Numbered from the stretch's first letter, positions 32,074 to 42,583 are shown. The stretch is DNA of 64,000 bases from Galeopsis tetrahit (GCA_963675135.1 OY776131.1:37037381-37101380); one strand, 5' to 3'. Notes: generated by a model not told the origin, from the sequence alone. A program made the numbers and translations.

Positions 32074-32597
32074 CTTAATAATATTTCTTTACCAGACATC
32101 CAGGACATAAAATTTGGCGATGTCCAAATAAGAAGAGCAACATTGATCGAGAGAATGATGAAGATCTCAACAAAGACGATGATTCCAAAAACATTAATTA
32201 ATGTTGATCCTACCAAAACAATTAGTGTTAGATTTTTTTTTATGAATATTGATCATATGTATTTCAGGAATTTTATTGAATTGCTGGTTTTTTATTTAAA
32301 TATTAATTTAATATTTCTTGTGTTGTTTAATCCACGTCATAATATACGTTTATGCTAAAATTAAGTGTGAACAATAATCATATTGAATTCAGATGAAATA
32401 TGCATTTTATACGAATATGAGAAAGATGCTTGTGTGTCGTGCACTACTACTCTATTTGTGGCTCGAGCACGTGAACAAGAAAAGAGTCTTTTTTTTATTT
32501 TCAAGGTTTACTGAACTTCGATATCGATCGTGCAACCAGGCATGGTTGTTGGACCGTGAAAGTGAGCACCTACAACACATTTTTTGGATTGCACGGT

Positions 32598-32945
32598 TTA
32601 TTGAGTATCGACCGTGAAACTGTGCACGGTTGTTGGACCGTGCAACTGAGTATGTCCAGTAGGACCAGTACATATTTCTATTTACATGGGTGACTGAGTA
32701 TCGACCGTGCAATTGTGCACGGCTCCTGGACCGTGAAAGTGAATACTTCCAGTACATGTTTCTATTTACACAGGTGACTGAGTATCGACCGTGCAACCGT
32801 GCACGACTGTTGGACCGTGCAAGTGAATACTTCCAGTATATGTTTCTATTTACATAGGTGACTGAGTATTGACCGTGCAATTGTGCACGGCTCCTGGACC
32901 GTGCAAGTGAATACTTCCAGTACATGTTTATATTTACACGCGTGC
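32598..32945. repeat. 84-bp minisatellite with hairpin-forming units
   Basis: The landmark GAGTAT[C/T]GACCG starts at about 32603, 32696, 32780 and 32864, giving spacings of 93, 84 and 84 bp; the first unit has a 9-bp insert (aggaccagt). Each unit includes CCGTGCA-attg-TGCACGG, able to form a 7-bp stem with a 4-base loop, and the common tract ttccagtacatgtttctat. As 84 is a multiple of three, the minus-strand frame 32452-32925 is open with a 28-residue period (YWKYSLARS, RAQLHGRYSVT). No start context or domain supports a real gene. Confidence 0.88.
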
Positions 32946-33215
32946 TTGAAGGCTAGTGGTAACGACAATTGTAGGAAAATACTTGGGTGAGTTGGTAAAG
33001 GGTGTGTAGAAGTAAAGAGTCGGGAGGTCTAGGAGTGTGAGAGATATATGCTTGTTTAATTTAACAAAACTCTTTTATGTAAGTGGGTGTGGCGTTGGAT
33101 CAAGGAAAAGAATTCCTTGTGGGTTAGAGCCCTTAAGTCTAGTTTCGAATCTATCAATTTGTGGGAGTCAGACGAATCTAAGTGTTCCCTCTAATGGAGG
33201 GATTTATGTAAAATA

Positions 33216-34037
33216 ATGAGAGGTCTTGAGGGTGTGGTTTATGTCAATAATTTGGAGTTTAAATTGGGTAGGGGAGACTCGGTCAGTTTTTGGGAAGATC
33301 CATGGATTGAAGAGAAGGTGTGCCTTAGGGAGAAATACCAAAATTTGTACAACATTTCTTCTAATAAATGTGGTAATGTTAAGGAATTTTTCCTAACAGA
33401 TGAGGAAACATTGAATTTTCAGTGGGACAGATTTTTCAACACTAATGAGTTTTTGGATTTTGCAGCAGCTTTGTGGTCGTCTGTCTGCAGGTACAAGCTG
33501 GATGATGCAAGTGAAGACTCCTTCCTGTGGAAAAATTCGAAAGCTGGGATTTATTCAACAAAATATATGTATAATCTTCTGGCTAATCAATCGGATTTAG
33601 CATCAGATCGGCAAGTGCAATGGGAGAAGCTGTGGTGGAAATACGTCCCTACGAAAGTTTCGGCACTATCATGGAGAGTCCTTCAAGGGAGAGTGGATAC
33701 AACGGACAATTTAACGAAAAGGGGCATTAATCCGGTAGGACTCAGTCCCTCCTGCCCTCATTGCAGATCTGGTCCAGAAACAGTGTGTCATATGTTTAAT
33801 ACATGCTCATCGGTTCTTCTGGTCTGGAGAGATATGTCGGACTGGACGAATATCCAACTCAACTACGTGAACTTTGTGATGGATCAGATGGAAGATTTCT
33901 GTAACTCCAGAAAAAAGGCGATCAATCGGAAAATTTTGGGCCTCATTTGGCAATGTACAATCTGGAAATTATGGAAGAACCGCAATGATCTGATTTTTAA
34001 TGAGAGAGCATCGACAACAGAAGAGATTTCAAAATAG
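33216..34037 (+). pseudogene. LINE ORF2 C-terminal part (zf-RVT)
   Basis: A 273-residue open frame. It has NNLEFKLGRGDSVSFWEDPW (the 'G-G-SI-FW-D-W' motif after the RT thumb), then WEKLWWKYVPTKVSALSWR, GLSPSCPHCRSGPETVCHMF (Cys/His ligands of zf-RVT) and IWQCTIWKLWKNRNDLIF. The RT domain itself is absent, and upstream readings (LLCKWVWRWIKEKNSLW near 33070) are broken by stops. The frame shifts just before the inserted LTR element. Confidence 0.88.
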
Positions 34038-34078
34038 CATCAAATTCAGCACCTGGAAATGGTTAAAGGCTCACAAGG

Positions 34079-34402
34079 TGATACGCATCAAATATTAATT
34101 ATATATTATAGTAATTAAGTAATTTACTTTAATTAATAGTGGCCCATGGACTTTAGTAATCTAGGGTTTAGTCTTTTATATATTGTGTTTGTCTCTCTAG
34201 TGGGATTATCTGAGAGATCATTATTTACGGCTTAGGCTTGGGACTCGGCCGTTAGGCGTGGGACGGGATCTTTCGCGTAGGAATCGGCCATTAGGCTTGG
34301 ACGGGATTATTCCCGGTGTTATCTTATTTTCCTTTCAATATATTCAATTTTATTTCCTTTACTTTCGGTGAGGTTTGTGTATCCATTCTCTTAACTCTAA
34401 CA
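34079..34402 (+). repeat. 5' LTR of the short LTR element
   Basis: 324 bp, TG...CA ends, preceded by target duplication CAAGG. It contains a repeated 'ggcttgggac'/'cggccgttagg' motif. The primer binding site candidate (aattggcccgacc at 34403) was not matched to a specific tRNA. Confidence 0.92.
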
Positions 34403-34427
34403 AATTGGCCCGACCTGCCGGATCCTA

Positions 34428-35024
34428 ATGAGGCGAATGGAGGTTCGTGAGGAAACGTTAGAGAAGAGAGTGGAGAAGTTGCAATCTACTATGGCAAAGT
34501 TGCAGTCTATTGTGGCTACTGTGGCAAAGATGGAGACTACTGTGACGACGGTAATCAAAGGAGTTGAGAAGATAAAGATCTTGGTGAGCCAACTCCGGCG
34601 TGAGGAGGGCATCGTTCATGATGACTCTCTAATACATGATGATGACCAATCCCTTCCAATTCCAGAGAAATACAGATCTGAAGATGATGTCAGAATTAAT
34701 AAAGAGGAAGTTGTGATTGAGAGGGTTGATGAAAAACGGGAGTTTTCCAGTGACAGGGAAAAGATAAAAGAGACATCATCAAGTATTTTACATGAGGTTA
34801 TGAAAAAGGGAAGAACTTTTGCAATTCAAGAAGAAGAAATTCATTATAGGCTTGGAGAAGTTGTGAAAGAAAACATGAATTCTTACATGTGTAGAACAAA
34901 AGGGGTTGTTGAAAAGGCAGCGAATGATGCAATGGAGAAGAGTTACACAATCGGTGAAATCTGTGGTACATTGTTGAATCGTGCACCTAGGGTCAATTCA
35001 AGAAAATCAGATTTTCCTACTTGA
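34428..35024 (+). CDS. Coiled-coil ORF of the short LTR element
   Basis: An uninterrupted 198-residue frame inside the element. The N-terminal 60 residues are a heptad-like coiled coil (LEKRVEKLQSTMAKLQSIV, VEKIKILVSQLRREE), followed by an acidic stretch and a Lys/Glu-rich middle. It resembles the N-terminal part of some gypsy gag proteins, but no capsid domain or zinc knuckle is present. Its openness in an element with diverged LTRs may mean it is translated or may be chance. The family is not recognised. Confidence 0.5.
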   Translation: MRRMEVREETLEKRVEKLQSTMAKLQSIVATVAKMETTVTTVIKGVEKIKILVSQLRREEGIVHDDSLIHDDDQSLPIPEKYRSEDDVRINKEEVVIERVDEKREFSSDREKIKETSSSILHEVMKKGRTFAIQEEEIHYRLGEVVKENMNSYMCRTKGVVEKAANDAMEKSYTIGEICGTLLNRAPRVNSRKSDFPT

Positions 35025-35092
35025 GGTTCCAGCTAGTGATTTGTTCCTCTGTTCAGCCTTGAGGACAATGCTGTTTTGAAGGGGAAGGGAAT

Positions 35093-35409
35093 TGATACGC
35101 ATCAAATATTAATTATATATTATAGTAATTAAGTAATTTACTTTAATTAATAAAGTGGCCCATGGGCTTTAGTAATGTAGGGTTTAGTCTTTTATATATT
35201 GTGTTTGTCTCTCTAGTGGGATTATATGAGAGATCATTATTTACGGCTTAGGCTTGGGACTCGGCCGTTAGGCTTGGGACGGGATCTTTCGTGTAGGAAT
35301 CGGTCATTAGGCTTGGACGGGATTATACCCGGTGTTATCTTATTTTCCTTTCAATCTTATTTTCTTTAGTTTCGGTGAGATGTATGTATCCATTCTCTTA
35401 ACTCTAACA
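35093..35409 (+). repeat. 3' LTR of the short LTR element
   Basis: 317 bp, the same ends as the 5' LTR, followed by CAAGG. It differs from the 5' LTR by a short deletion in the 'caatatattcaattttattt' tract and about ten substitutions. Confidence 0.92.
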
Positions 35410-35600
35410 CAAGGTTACTAATTCTTCCCTCCACAACTGGGATAGGGACCCCTGGATATGTATACCTAGCTAACATTAGAGTGTAATAATCACCCTTCTC
35501 ATGTTCAGTCAGACTTTGTAATTGTTACCAAGGGATTCAAGCACCTCTGTATTTAAAAATAAAACAGAGCACCATATTTACTTCTAAAAAAAAAAAAATT

Positions 35601-36034
35601 ATGACTAATGAATGAAGTATCCCATTTTATTTTATATGAGGCGCCCTATATAAGTTGTCTGGCTATAAAGTAAGAAATTAATTTAGGGGGTGATAAATAT
35701 ATAAATTAATGCAGCATATCATTGAGAACACAAGCATTAATATTTTTTTTTAAAAAAATTATCCTGGGTAAAAAATATTAAAGATCACGGTTAATTACTT
35801 AATTAACACTTGTTAAAATGGGATTAAGCAACACAAAGAACATGGAGATTCGTCTTATTAATTGTATTACAAAATTAAATGAACATGCACCATTGAAAGG
35901 CTTATGCTATTATCAAGATAAGATAAGAAGAAATTGTAAAAGTGTTACTTACCTATAAAAGTGCTACTGACTTCTTTAAAATAGTTAATTATTGCAATTC
36001 CTCATGTTTTTTAGAGAATAGTTGTTAAGAATTT
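35601..36034. other. AT-rich spacer, no gene seen
   Basis: AT-rich DNA following the LINE poly-A. No frame or repeat border that I can support. Confidence 0.4.
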
Positions 36035-36098
36035 CACTACAAAAATCGCCCGCGAGAACTTGGTGTTTACCGTCTCTAGAACTCGATTTTTTGTAGTG
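36035..36098. mobile_element. Micro-CACTA element, 64 bp
   Basis: It runs from CACTACAAAAATCG to CGATTTTTTGTAGTG, with 14-15-bp terminal inverted repeats (one extra T on the right). It is flanked on each side by TTT (36032-36034 and 36099-36101), a 3-bp target duplication. Only about 35 bp lie between the repeats. Ends and duplication size are those of the CACTA superfamily. Confidence 0.8.
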
Positions 36099-36645
36099 TT
36101 TTTCGTTTATTCATGCACAAGAATTTTTAGCTCGGCTGATTGATGTTTAGCAAACAGAATTATGTGCCTATTTTAGCTTCTTCTTTTTTTTTTTCCTTAT
36201 AAAGCTGAACATTTTCCTTAGAACAATGTCTTAATCCCTATATTGAAAATACTTCAATTAATTTCCTTATAAATTTTGAAACACATCAGTACTTATGAAG
36301 TTTGGTGATCAAGGGTATGTGATTCAAGTGGGGCACTTCATTGAAACATTAGCACATCAAGATTAATCAAATAATTTTTGCCTTCTAGATGACATATATC
36401 CAGCTCAACGAATTTTGATCTTATTTTCAAAGTTTTATTGTGTTTTTGGAAATAACAATATCCATCTCTTTTAGTAAATTTGATGCAAATCATTCCATTT
36501 TCAGGATGATCAAACCTATGATCTCGATACACATGCCTTGTTACCCTGGATTATCTTAGCAACAAGCAAATTACTCTGTAGAAGAGAGATTATCTCTTAA
36601 GTAAAATAAATCATAATTATTCATCCATAAATCAGTCTTACAGCT
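36099..36645. other. AT-rich spacer, no gene seen
   Basis: No supported gene. The minus frame 36338-36532 (contains RDHRFDHPENGMICIKFTKRDG) lacks a recognised domain. Confidence 0.35.
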
Positions 36646-36649
36646 TATA

Positions 36650-36853
36650 TTACTACTTAGGCTTGGAACTTAGTAGTATGCTCCTCTCTAGGTCTCAAGT
36701 TCGAACCCTCTAAGGTGCAAACAATTTCTATGGGGCCATGTTCATACAGAGCGCAAAGCTCTGGCTTTAAACGGGACCCCCGCAAGTGGGCGGCGGGATT
36801 GGTCCCCCGGGATTAGTCGGTCCAAGACCGGATACCCGAGACTTCAAAAAAAA
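36650..36853 (+). mobile_element. tRNA-derived SINE
   Basis: An A-box-like 'taggcttggaacttagtag' near 36658 and the B-box 'aagttcgaaccc' at about 36699-36710 are followed by a GC-rich body (gggcggcgggattggtcccc, ggatacccgagac) and a poly-A tail at 36846-36853. This is the layout of plant SINEs. Flanking duplications were not confirmed. Confidence 0.65.
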
Positions 36854-37257
36854 TATACATATAGCTTGCTTGTTAAGCTCTAGGAGAGTTTGCTATCTAT
36901 ATACCCATTTAAAAATAGCATCTTCATATCAACATTATTTTTACTCCTTCCTGTTAAATAAAAGCATGTATAGAATTATGGACTTGAAAATGATAAATTG
37001 ACAACCATAGAACAGGTGTTGGAGACTATCAGATAGTGAAAATATATACTTTTTTTTTTCTTAAGAAGAACCTCAAAAAAAAGAAAAGAAAAAGTGAGTA
37101 GTGACAAGAATAGAAAGGACTTGTTGGGTATATATAGAATTAATGGTAACAACTCAATACAAAAATGCTTTCTGCATCTCAGAATGGTTATCTATGACTT
37201 ACATTTCTAAGGTAAACTATTTTACAAAACTATCCTCTTTTTTACATATCAACTAGA

Positions 37258-37524
37258 TCATGTTCTGCTCAATCCAGAGACGAGATCCACGAATAAATCC
37301 TGACTGCAAGGGATGGTGAGGCCACCCATTGGATGATGGAACCCAAATTCCTCTTCAGCTTGAAATAGCAATTCTTGAAACGAAGGATGGTTCAAGTATA
37401 ATACTGGAATTACAAATCTCTTCTTCGTATTCTCTCCAACATAAACAGCAAGATGGCCCTTTGGGACTTCCGCGGATCTTCTTTCACTGGATAATGATCG
37501 TCTCAGCATTTGGCGGATGGCCAT
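37258..37524 (-). CDS. SAUR: SAUR-K, small auxin-up RNA protein
   Basis: Intact 88-residue SAUR: MAIRQMLRRSLSSERRS, AEVPKGHLAVYVGEN, then TKKRFVIPVLYLNHPSFQELL and EEEFGFHHPMGGLTIPC. It has two unusual changes, Thr for Glu in ENEKK and Leu for Ser in PVSYL. Upstream DNA resembles that of SAUR-A and I (TATA ttatatatagg near 37640; CACATG at 37711-37716). It is divergent from the split SAUR-L. Confidence 0.95.
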   Translation of the reverse strand: MAIRQMLRRSLSSERRSAEVPKGHLAVYVGENTKKRFVIPVLYLNHPSFQELLFQAEEEFGFHHPMGGLTIPCSQDLFVDLVSGLSRT

Positions 37525-37843
37525 TCTAGTATAAAATGAATCTTTCTGAAAATCTTTGTGAAATAAGTGAAAGTAGAGAAGGTAAATAACTTGAAGACTC
37601 GTTGCTGGTTGAATTCCAGATGTGTTGTAAATTAATTATATATAGGGCATCAAGAAATTGATTAGCAAATGGATATGTGGTGGCAAATGATACTCACATA
37701 CATACATTAGCACATGGATTTGTCTGTCAACCTTTATTATGATTTTAAGCAAGATCGTTTGCGGATTGAACACATTGTTTCCTACCAACTCGAGCAACGT
37801 AGCCTTCAAAGGCCCAACATAAAACCAACTGGATGACAAAATA

Positions 37844-38655
37844 CAATAAAACCTTTATAAATTAATAACCTTTGGCACCATGAAATTTTATTAATTTAAA
37901 AATATATTAATTTATCGATAAATTAATATTTATTAATTAAAAGAGAGATTTTTTTAAATTCAGCACATTTAGTACATATGTATTGAAATAAATGAATTCA
38001 TGTTTCATTGATTATATTCATGCATCAACCAATTCTTTGTAACTAATTAAATATAATATTAATGTATAATATACATGTTTACATTAATTTTATTGCACTT
38101 AAATATATTCATGCATGATGAATGAAACATATACTATATAAATCTCAATATGAAAATAAAATAATTCACAACACCCAAAATGTCTTCTCATCTAAAAGGC
38201 ATCGCAAATTAAATCAACTTCATGATCAAATGTGTAAAACATTATGTGAGTATAAGAGAGACCATCCCACATACACTCAAAAAGATTTACAAGAGTGGAT
38301 TGATGAAAAATATCGTTTGAAAGTTAGTCAAGGTACAATATCAAACACTCTCAAGAGATCATTGGAGTACCTTTCACCCAACATTGAGAAGGGTAGGGAT
38401 ATTTTACCAATAGATTGTACGGAGTAATATTTTAGTAAATTATCATAATATTTATAATTTTAATATTTATAAATTATTAATTTAGAGTTTTAATGGGACC
38501 TAATATTTATAAAGGGATTTTCCGAAAAATTATTATTTTATTATCTTATCGAATTTGATGATTTTTTACAAAGGTCCAAGTCAGGAGGACCGGAAATTTT
38601 TATTATTTTAGAGAGGTTATTAATTTATAGAGTATTAATTTATAGAGGTTTTAAA
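37844..38655 (+). mobile_element. Emigrant/pogo-like (Tc1/mariner) element, deleted
   Basis: The left end CAATAAAACCTTTATAAATT and the right end AATTTATAGAGGTTTTAAA are inverted repeats bounded by TA (37842-37843 and 38656-38657). The right terminal motif is partly duplicated (ttattaatttatagagtattaatttatagagg). These ends match the Emigrant/Lemi family of pogo-like elements. The interior carries only the N-terminal DNA-binding part of the transposase. Confidence 0.78.
38122..38427 (+). pseudogene. Pogo/CENP-B-like transposase N-terminal fragment
   Basis: Frame with HRKLNQLHDQMCKTLCEYKR, then TYTQKDLQEWIDEKYRLKVS and GTISNTLKRSLEYLS, a helix-turn-helix of the CENP-B N / Tigger type. The catalytic DDE domain does not follow, so the gene is truncated. 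It lies between the pogo-type inverted repeats. Confidence 0.75.
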
Positions 38656-39432
38656 TACATTGTTTACAAATGCTCATTTGGATTGGGAACAAAGCATTTA
38701 CTTTGGATATTATTATTAGAGAAAATGTGATTTTATGTCTGTTAACTTACATCCATTTTGGTTTTCGTCCTATTAACTTTAACACTTTGATTTTGGTTCT
38801 GTAACTTACCATTTAAAAAAAAAAAAATTGGCTGGCAACCCTGCTACTGCGGGTCATGTTTCCGGTCACATCCGATTGTGGCTTTTTTTTTTTTTTTGCA
38901 TTAATTTGTATCCATGTGGCAATATAATAAGTTACACCTTTTTTTCTTTGAAGTTACTAACTTTCGCATTTGAGGATTTTGGTTATGTAACTTACAATTT
39001 TTCAAAAGACCCCTACCTACTCTAGAGACTAGATAAGACCCCATAGAAAAATCAATTGATTAAAAGATCCCCTACCTATTCTATTTCACATGGTGGGACA
39101 AGTCCAAGTTAATGTTGATATATTTTCAAAGGTTGGAAATTTCAATCAGTCGTACGCTGTAACAGTTTTATGCATGTGTCCTTTTGATCTGAACTGGGAA
39201 TGTTAAATGAAACCAAGTAGGGTTGTTTGAGGGTTATTTTGGCCGAGTTGGTAGGTTACAATATATTTCATGTTACTCTCCATGTGCTTTTGTTTCTAAA
39301 CTATCATATAGCCTCTCCTTGTTCATCTATATATACACATTCCTCAACTACAACCAGCAACAATTCCTTCAAAGCTTTAATTTATTTCACAACAATTTTC
39401 ATAATAACCCAGCAAGATTTACTTGATACAAA

Positions 39433-39514
39433 ATGGCCATCCGCCAAATCTTGAGACGATCTTTATCCAGTGAAAGGAGATCAGCTGAAGTCCCAAAAGG
39501 CCATTTGGCCGTTT
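39433..39514 (+). pseudogene. SAUR: SAUR-L 5' part, cut by LINE insertion
   Basis: A normal SAUR start of the C/E/H subgroup: MAIRQILRRSLSSERRS, then AEVPKGHLAV. Right after codon 27 the sequence leaves the SAUR at ATTTGGCCGTTT (39503-39514) and LINE sequence begins, giving a stop two bases later. The missing 3' part lies 9.2 kb away at 48731-48923. Promoter, TATA and E-box remain in place, so a truncated 27-residue product could at most be made. It is head-to-head with SAUR-K. Confidence 0.93.
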
Positions 39515-39702
39515 AAGTCGGTTCCTACTCGAGAGGGGAGAAAGGAATCCCCTTCACTTGATCCTGAAGCACCCGCGATCCGCGAAGTGTGCATGCATCT
39601 TGGGTTTTGCAAGGTAAAAGACAAGAAAATTCTGACAAAACAAATGTTGGATTATGAAAGAAGAGATAGAGAGGCTTTTGCCTCATTATCTTAACCTTCG
39701 GT

Positions 39703-40680
39703 GTGTCACGAGTTTGGAAGGGGATTTCTGTTTTTATGAAGATCATCAACATCAATGCGAGGGGCTTAGGCAACAAGAAGAGCAAGAATTGTGTCAGGGA
39801 GCTTCTGGGTAATGAAGGAGTGGATATGGTATGTATCCAGGAAACTAAACTGGAAATTATCGGAATCAAAATTTGTGAAGAGATATGGCCCGACAAGGAT
39901 TTTGATTTTTTATTTCAAAGGTGCAAATGGCAACTCAGGAGACATTTTGACCATTTGGAAAAAATCTGTGTTCATCAAAACATATGGATGGGATGAGGAC
40001 GGTGCTTTGGCAGTGACAGGTTTGTGGGGCCCGGAAAAAATTGAGGTGAGAATTGAATCATGAATATCTATGCCCCGTGTGCCTGCAGCTCTAAACAGGT
40101 TCTCTAGGAAAAGCTTATATCTAGAATTGGGGACGATCGTGAAGCTAAGTGGTGTTTTTGTGAAGATTTCAATTCAATTCTTCATCACTCTGAAAGAAGA
40201 GGCTCGGGACTGGACGCTATTCAGAGAATTGATAAATTCTTCAAGGCATTCGTGAATGATTCTAAGTTAGTGGATCTCCCTCTACATAGAAGGAAATTCA
40301 CTTGGTACAGGGATAATGGAACGTGCTGCTGTAGAATTGACAGATTTTTAGTATCAGAAAGTTGGTTGCTCCAGTGGCCCCACACGAAACAGGTAGGCCT
40401 CCCTAGACTGTTTTCGGATCACGCACCGATTTCTCTTAGCATGACCGAGGTGATCGAATGGGGGCCCAAACCGTTTAGAATTATTGACTAGTGGTTTGAT
40501 GAACCTGGTTTTAAAAATTTGGTAGAAAGCACTTGGAAGGGCAACTCGATTAGAGGTTGGGGTTCGTTCGTGATCAAAGAAAAGTTGAAGGCGCTCAAAT
40601 TGGCCATCCGGAATTGGAAACTGAAAGGCAGTTCTGATATTGAAAAAGTCATCAAAAAGTCCGAGAATCTGTTGCACGTG
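39703..40680 (+). pseudogene. LINE endonuclease region, broken
   Basis: From 39736 a frame reads MKIININARGLGNKKSKN and VDMVCIQETKLE (the endonuclease 'N-RGL' and 'QET' catalytic motifs). A frameshift near 39930 leads to SGDILTIWKK and WGPEKIEVRI. Further frames give FNSILHHSERRG, FTWYRDNGTCCCRIDRFLVS and FSDHAPISL (the SDH motif) near 40420. Active-site motifs are recognisable, but stops and shifts inactivate it. Confidence 0.85.
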
Positions 40681-40994
40681 TAAGACGAGAAACTAGAGAC
40701 CCAAGGGTGGAATAATTCAGACGCCTCATTAAGACTGAGGTACTCTAGCAGAATTGAATTCTCTCAAGACAAAGAAGAGTAGAACAGCTGTCCAAAATCA
40801 AGAGTTACTTGGCTCCTGGAAGGTGATGCCAACTCGAGCTTCTTCCACTCCATCGTTAACAGGAACTAGAGAACCAGCGAGATAAAAGGCCTCTATATTG
40901 ACGGAGAGTAAGTTGAAGGAGCGCAGGACGTCAAAGACGGGGTGTATAATTTCTTCAAGGACACCTTCATGAATCAACGAACGCGCAACCTCGA

Positions 40995-42080
40995 GTGGAT
41001 GGAATCAAGAGTTGTAAAATTGACACCATTGCTAACTCGGTGTTATGTGGGGAATTTTCGAAGGAGGAGGTCAAGAGAGTTGTGTGGGGATGTGGGAGCA
41101 ACAAGAGTCCAGGGCCTGGCGGGTTCAATTTCAGATTCATTAAAACATTTTGGGACATTTTGGAGGAGGATTTCTTACGTGCAGTTAGAGAATTCCATGC
41201 TAATGGCAAGCTTGCAAAAGGGATTAATGCCACATTCATCACTCTCATCCCCAAAGTCCGCAATCTGGTATCCATCAAAGAATTCCGACCCATATCCCTA
41301 ATTGGGTGCCTATACAAGATCATCTTGAAACTTCTGGCTTCCAGATTATCGAGAGTTTTAGAGCAAGTCATCTCCACGAACTAATCCTCATTCATCGGAA
41401 AGAGAAATATCCTGGATGGAGTGGTTATCGCCAACGAAATTATTGATGAGGCGGTTTGAGATAAAAATAGGGTTTTTCTGTTCAAACTGGATTTCGAGAA
41501 AGCATATGACTCTGTGGATCACGAGTTTGTGCTAGATATGCTCCGACTGATGGGTTTCGATTCCACTTGGTGAAAATGGGTCAGAGAATGCATTCAATCA
41601 GCTACTGTCTCCATCTTAGTCAATGGGAGCCCTACTAAGGAGTTCAAAGTGGAGAAAGGCATCAGACAGGGTGATCCGCTTTCCCCCTTTTTATTCACTA
41701 TTGTGGGGGAGTGTCTCAGTCTGCTAATGAACAAAGCTATCGAGAGCGGTATTTTCACCCCTGCGGTGGTAGGAAAAAACAGCATAAAGGTCTCTCATCT
41801 TCAATTTGCTGATGACACCTTGTTTTGTGGGGAGACTAGCAACAGTAATTTGTTAACGCTGAAGAGTGTTCTCAGAATGTTCGAGGCTTGGTCTGGGCTC
41901 AAGATCAACTTCCACAATAGCACGCTTTCTGGCATTATCATTCGAGAGTCTGATCTGAACAAATGGGCAAGATTTCTCAATTGTAAAACCGCGAACCTGC
42001 CACTAATATATCTGAGCTTATCGATTGGCTACAGAAAGAAAAATTCTCAGAAGTGGGAAGACATCAAGGAAAGAGTGTAG
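40995..42080 (+). pseudogene. LINE reverse transcriptase region, broken
   Basis: The frame 40995-41384 has GGFNFRFIKTFWD and EFRPISLIGCLYKIILKLLA. After TAA near 41382 and TGA codons near 41458 and 41570, the same domain goes on with FKLDFEKAYDSVDH, EKGIRQGDPLSPFLFTIVGE and HLQFADDTLF (41649-42080). The FADD catalytic motif is intact. The stops sit at positions where Trp or Gln would be expected. Confidence 0.9.
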
Positions 42081-42583
42081 AAACGTCTAGATCGGTGGAA
42101 CGGCAAATCTCTCTCGTTCGGAGGTAAACTCACCCTCATTAACGTTGTACTATCCCACCTACCTACCTATTCCTTATCCCTCAACTAAGCCCCAACCAAA
42201 TCCTTAAATTCCATACAAAGCCTCCAAAGGAGATTCCTGTGGAGTAATGGTAACCTAAAGGAGAAGAGAATACCGTGGGTTAGTTGGGACATTATTTGTA
42301 GAGAGAAAAACAGGGGAGGGTTGGGAGTGAAGAATCTTTTCAATTTGGCTTTGCTTGGGAAATGGGGGTGGAGGTGTCTTAGGGAAGGGGATCATCTGTG
42401 GAGCAAGATTCTTGTGTCTAAGTACGGGACTTTTTGTGAGTGCGTTGAGTTTTTTAAGAACACTGGTAAATGTCATAAAAGTTGGTCTAATTAGTGGGGT
42501 AACATTATCAAACACGTGGGGGCGAGTGACTGGTTCAATAATTATATTTCCATGGTTACTTGTAATGGTAGGTCCACTAAATT

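Larger units (their letters stand above)
34079..35409 (+). mobile_element. Short non-autonomous LTR retrotransposon, 1331 bp
   Basis: Two LTRs (34079-34402 and 35093-35409) begin TGATACGCATC and end CTCTAACA. They flank a 690-bp interior with a polypurine tract (aaggggaaggga) just before the 3' LTR. A perfect 5-bp target duplication CAAGG lies at 34074-34078 and 35410-35414. The interior has no RT or integrase, only one ORF, and ends with a LEDNAVLKGKG-like gypsy pol tail reading. It is therefore a gypsy-derived non-autonomous element. The LTRs differ at roughly a dozen sites plus small indels. Confidence 0.93.
32990..35600 (+). mobile_element. 5'-truncated LINE, interrupted by a small LTR element
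   Basis: The coding part (33060-34078) covers the end of a plant LINE ORF2. The LINE is interrupted by the LTR element 34079-35409 and resumes at 35410-35600, where SSLHNWDRDPW-like residues are followed by a 3' UTR and a poly-A run at about 35587-35599. Removing the insert joins KWLKAHK to VTNSS in a LINE-like way. Target duplications of the LINE itself are not seen. Confidence 0.82.
37525..39432. promoter_or_regulatory. SAUR-K/L intergenic promoter region with pogo insertion
   Basis: A 1908-bp head-to-head spacer; about 1.1 kb remains when the Emigrant/pogo-like insert (37844-38655) is removed. The K side has TATA near 37640 and CACATG at 37711-37716. The L side has CATGTG at 39281-39286 and TATA tatatata near 39330, matching the H, C and E upstream regions. 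At 38700-39000 there are diffuse T-rich repeats of the 'gttaacttac'/'ttggttctgtaacttac' type. Confidence 0.6.
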
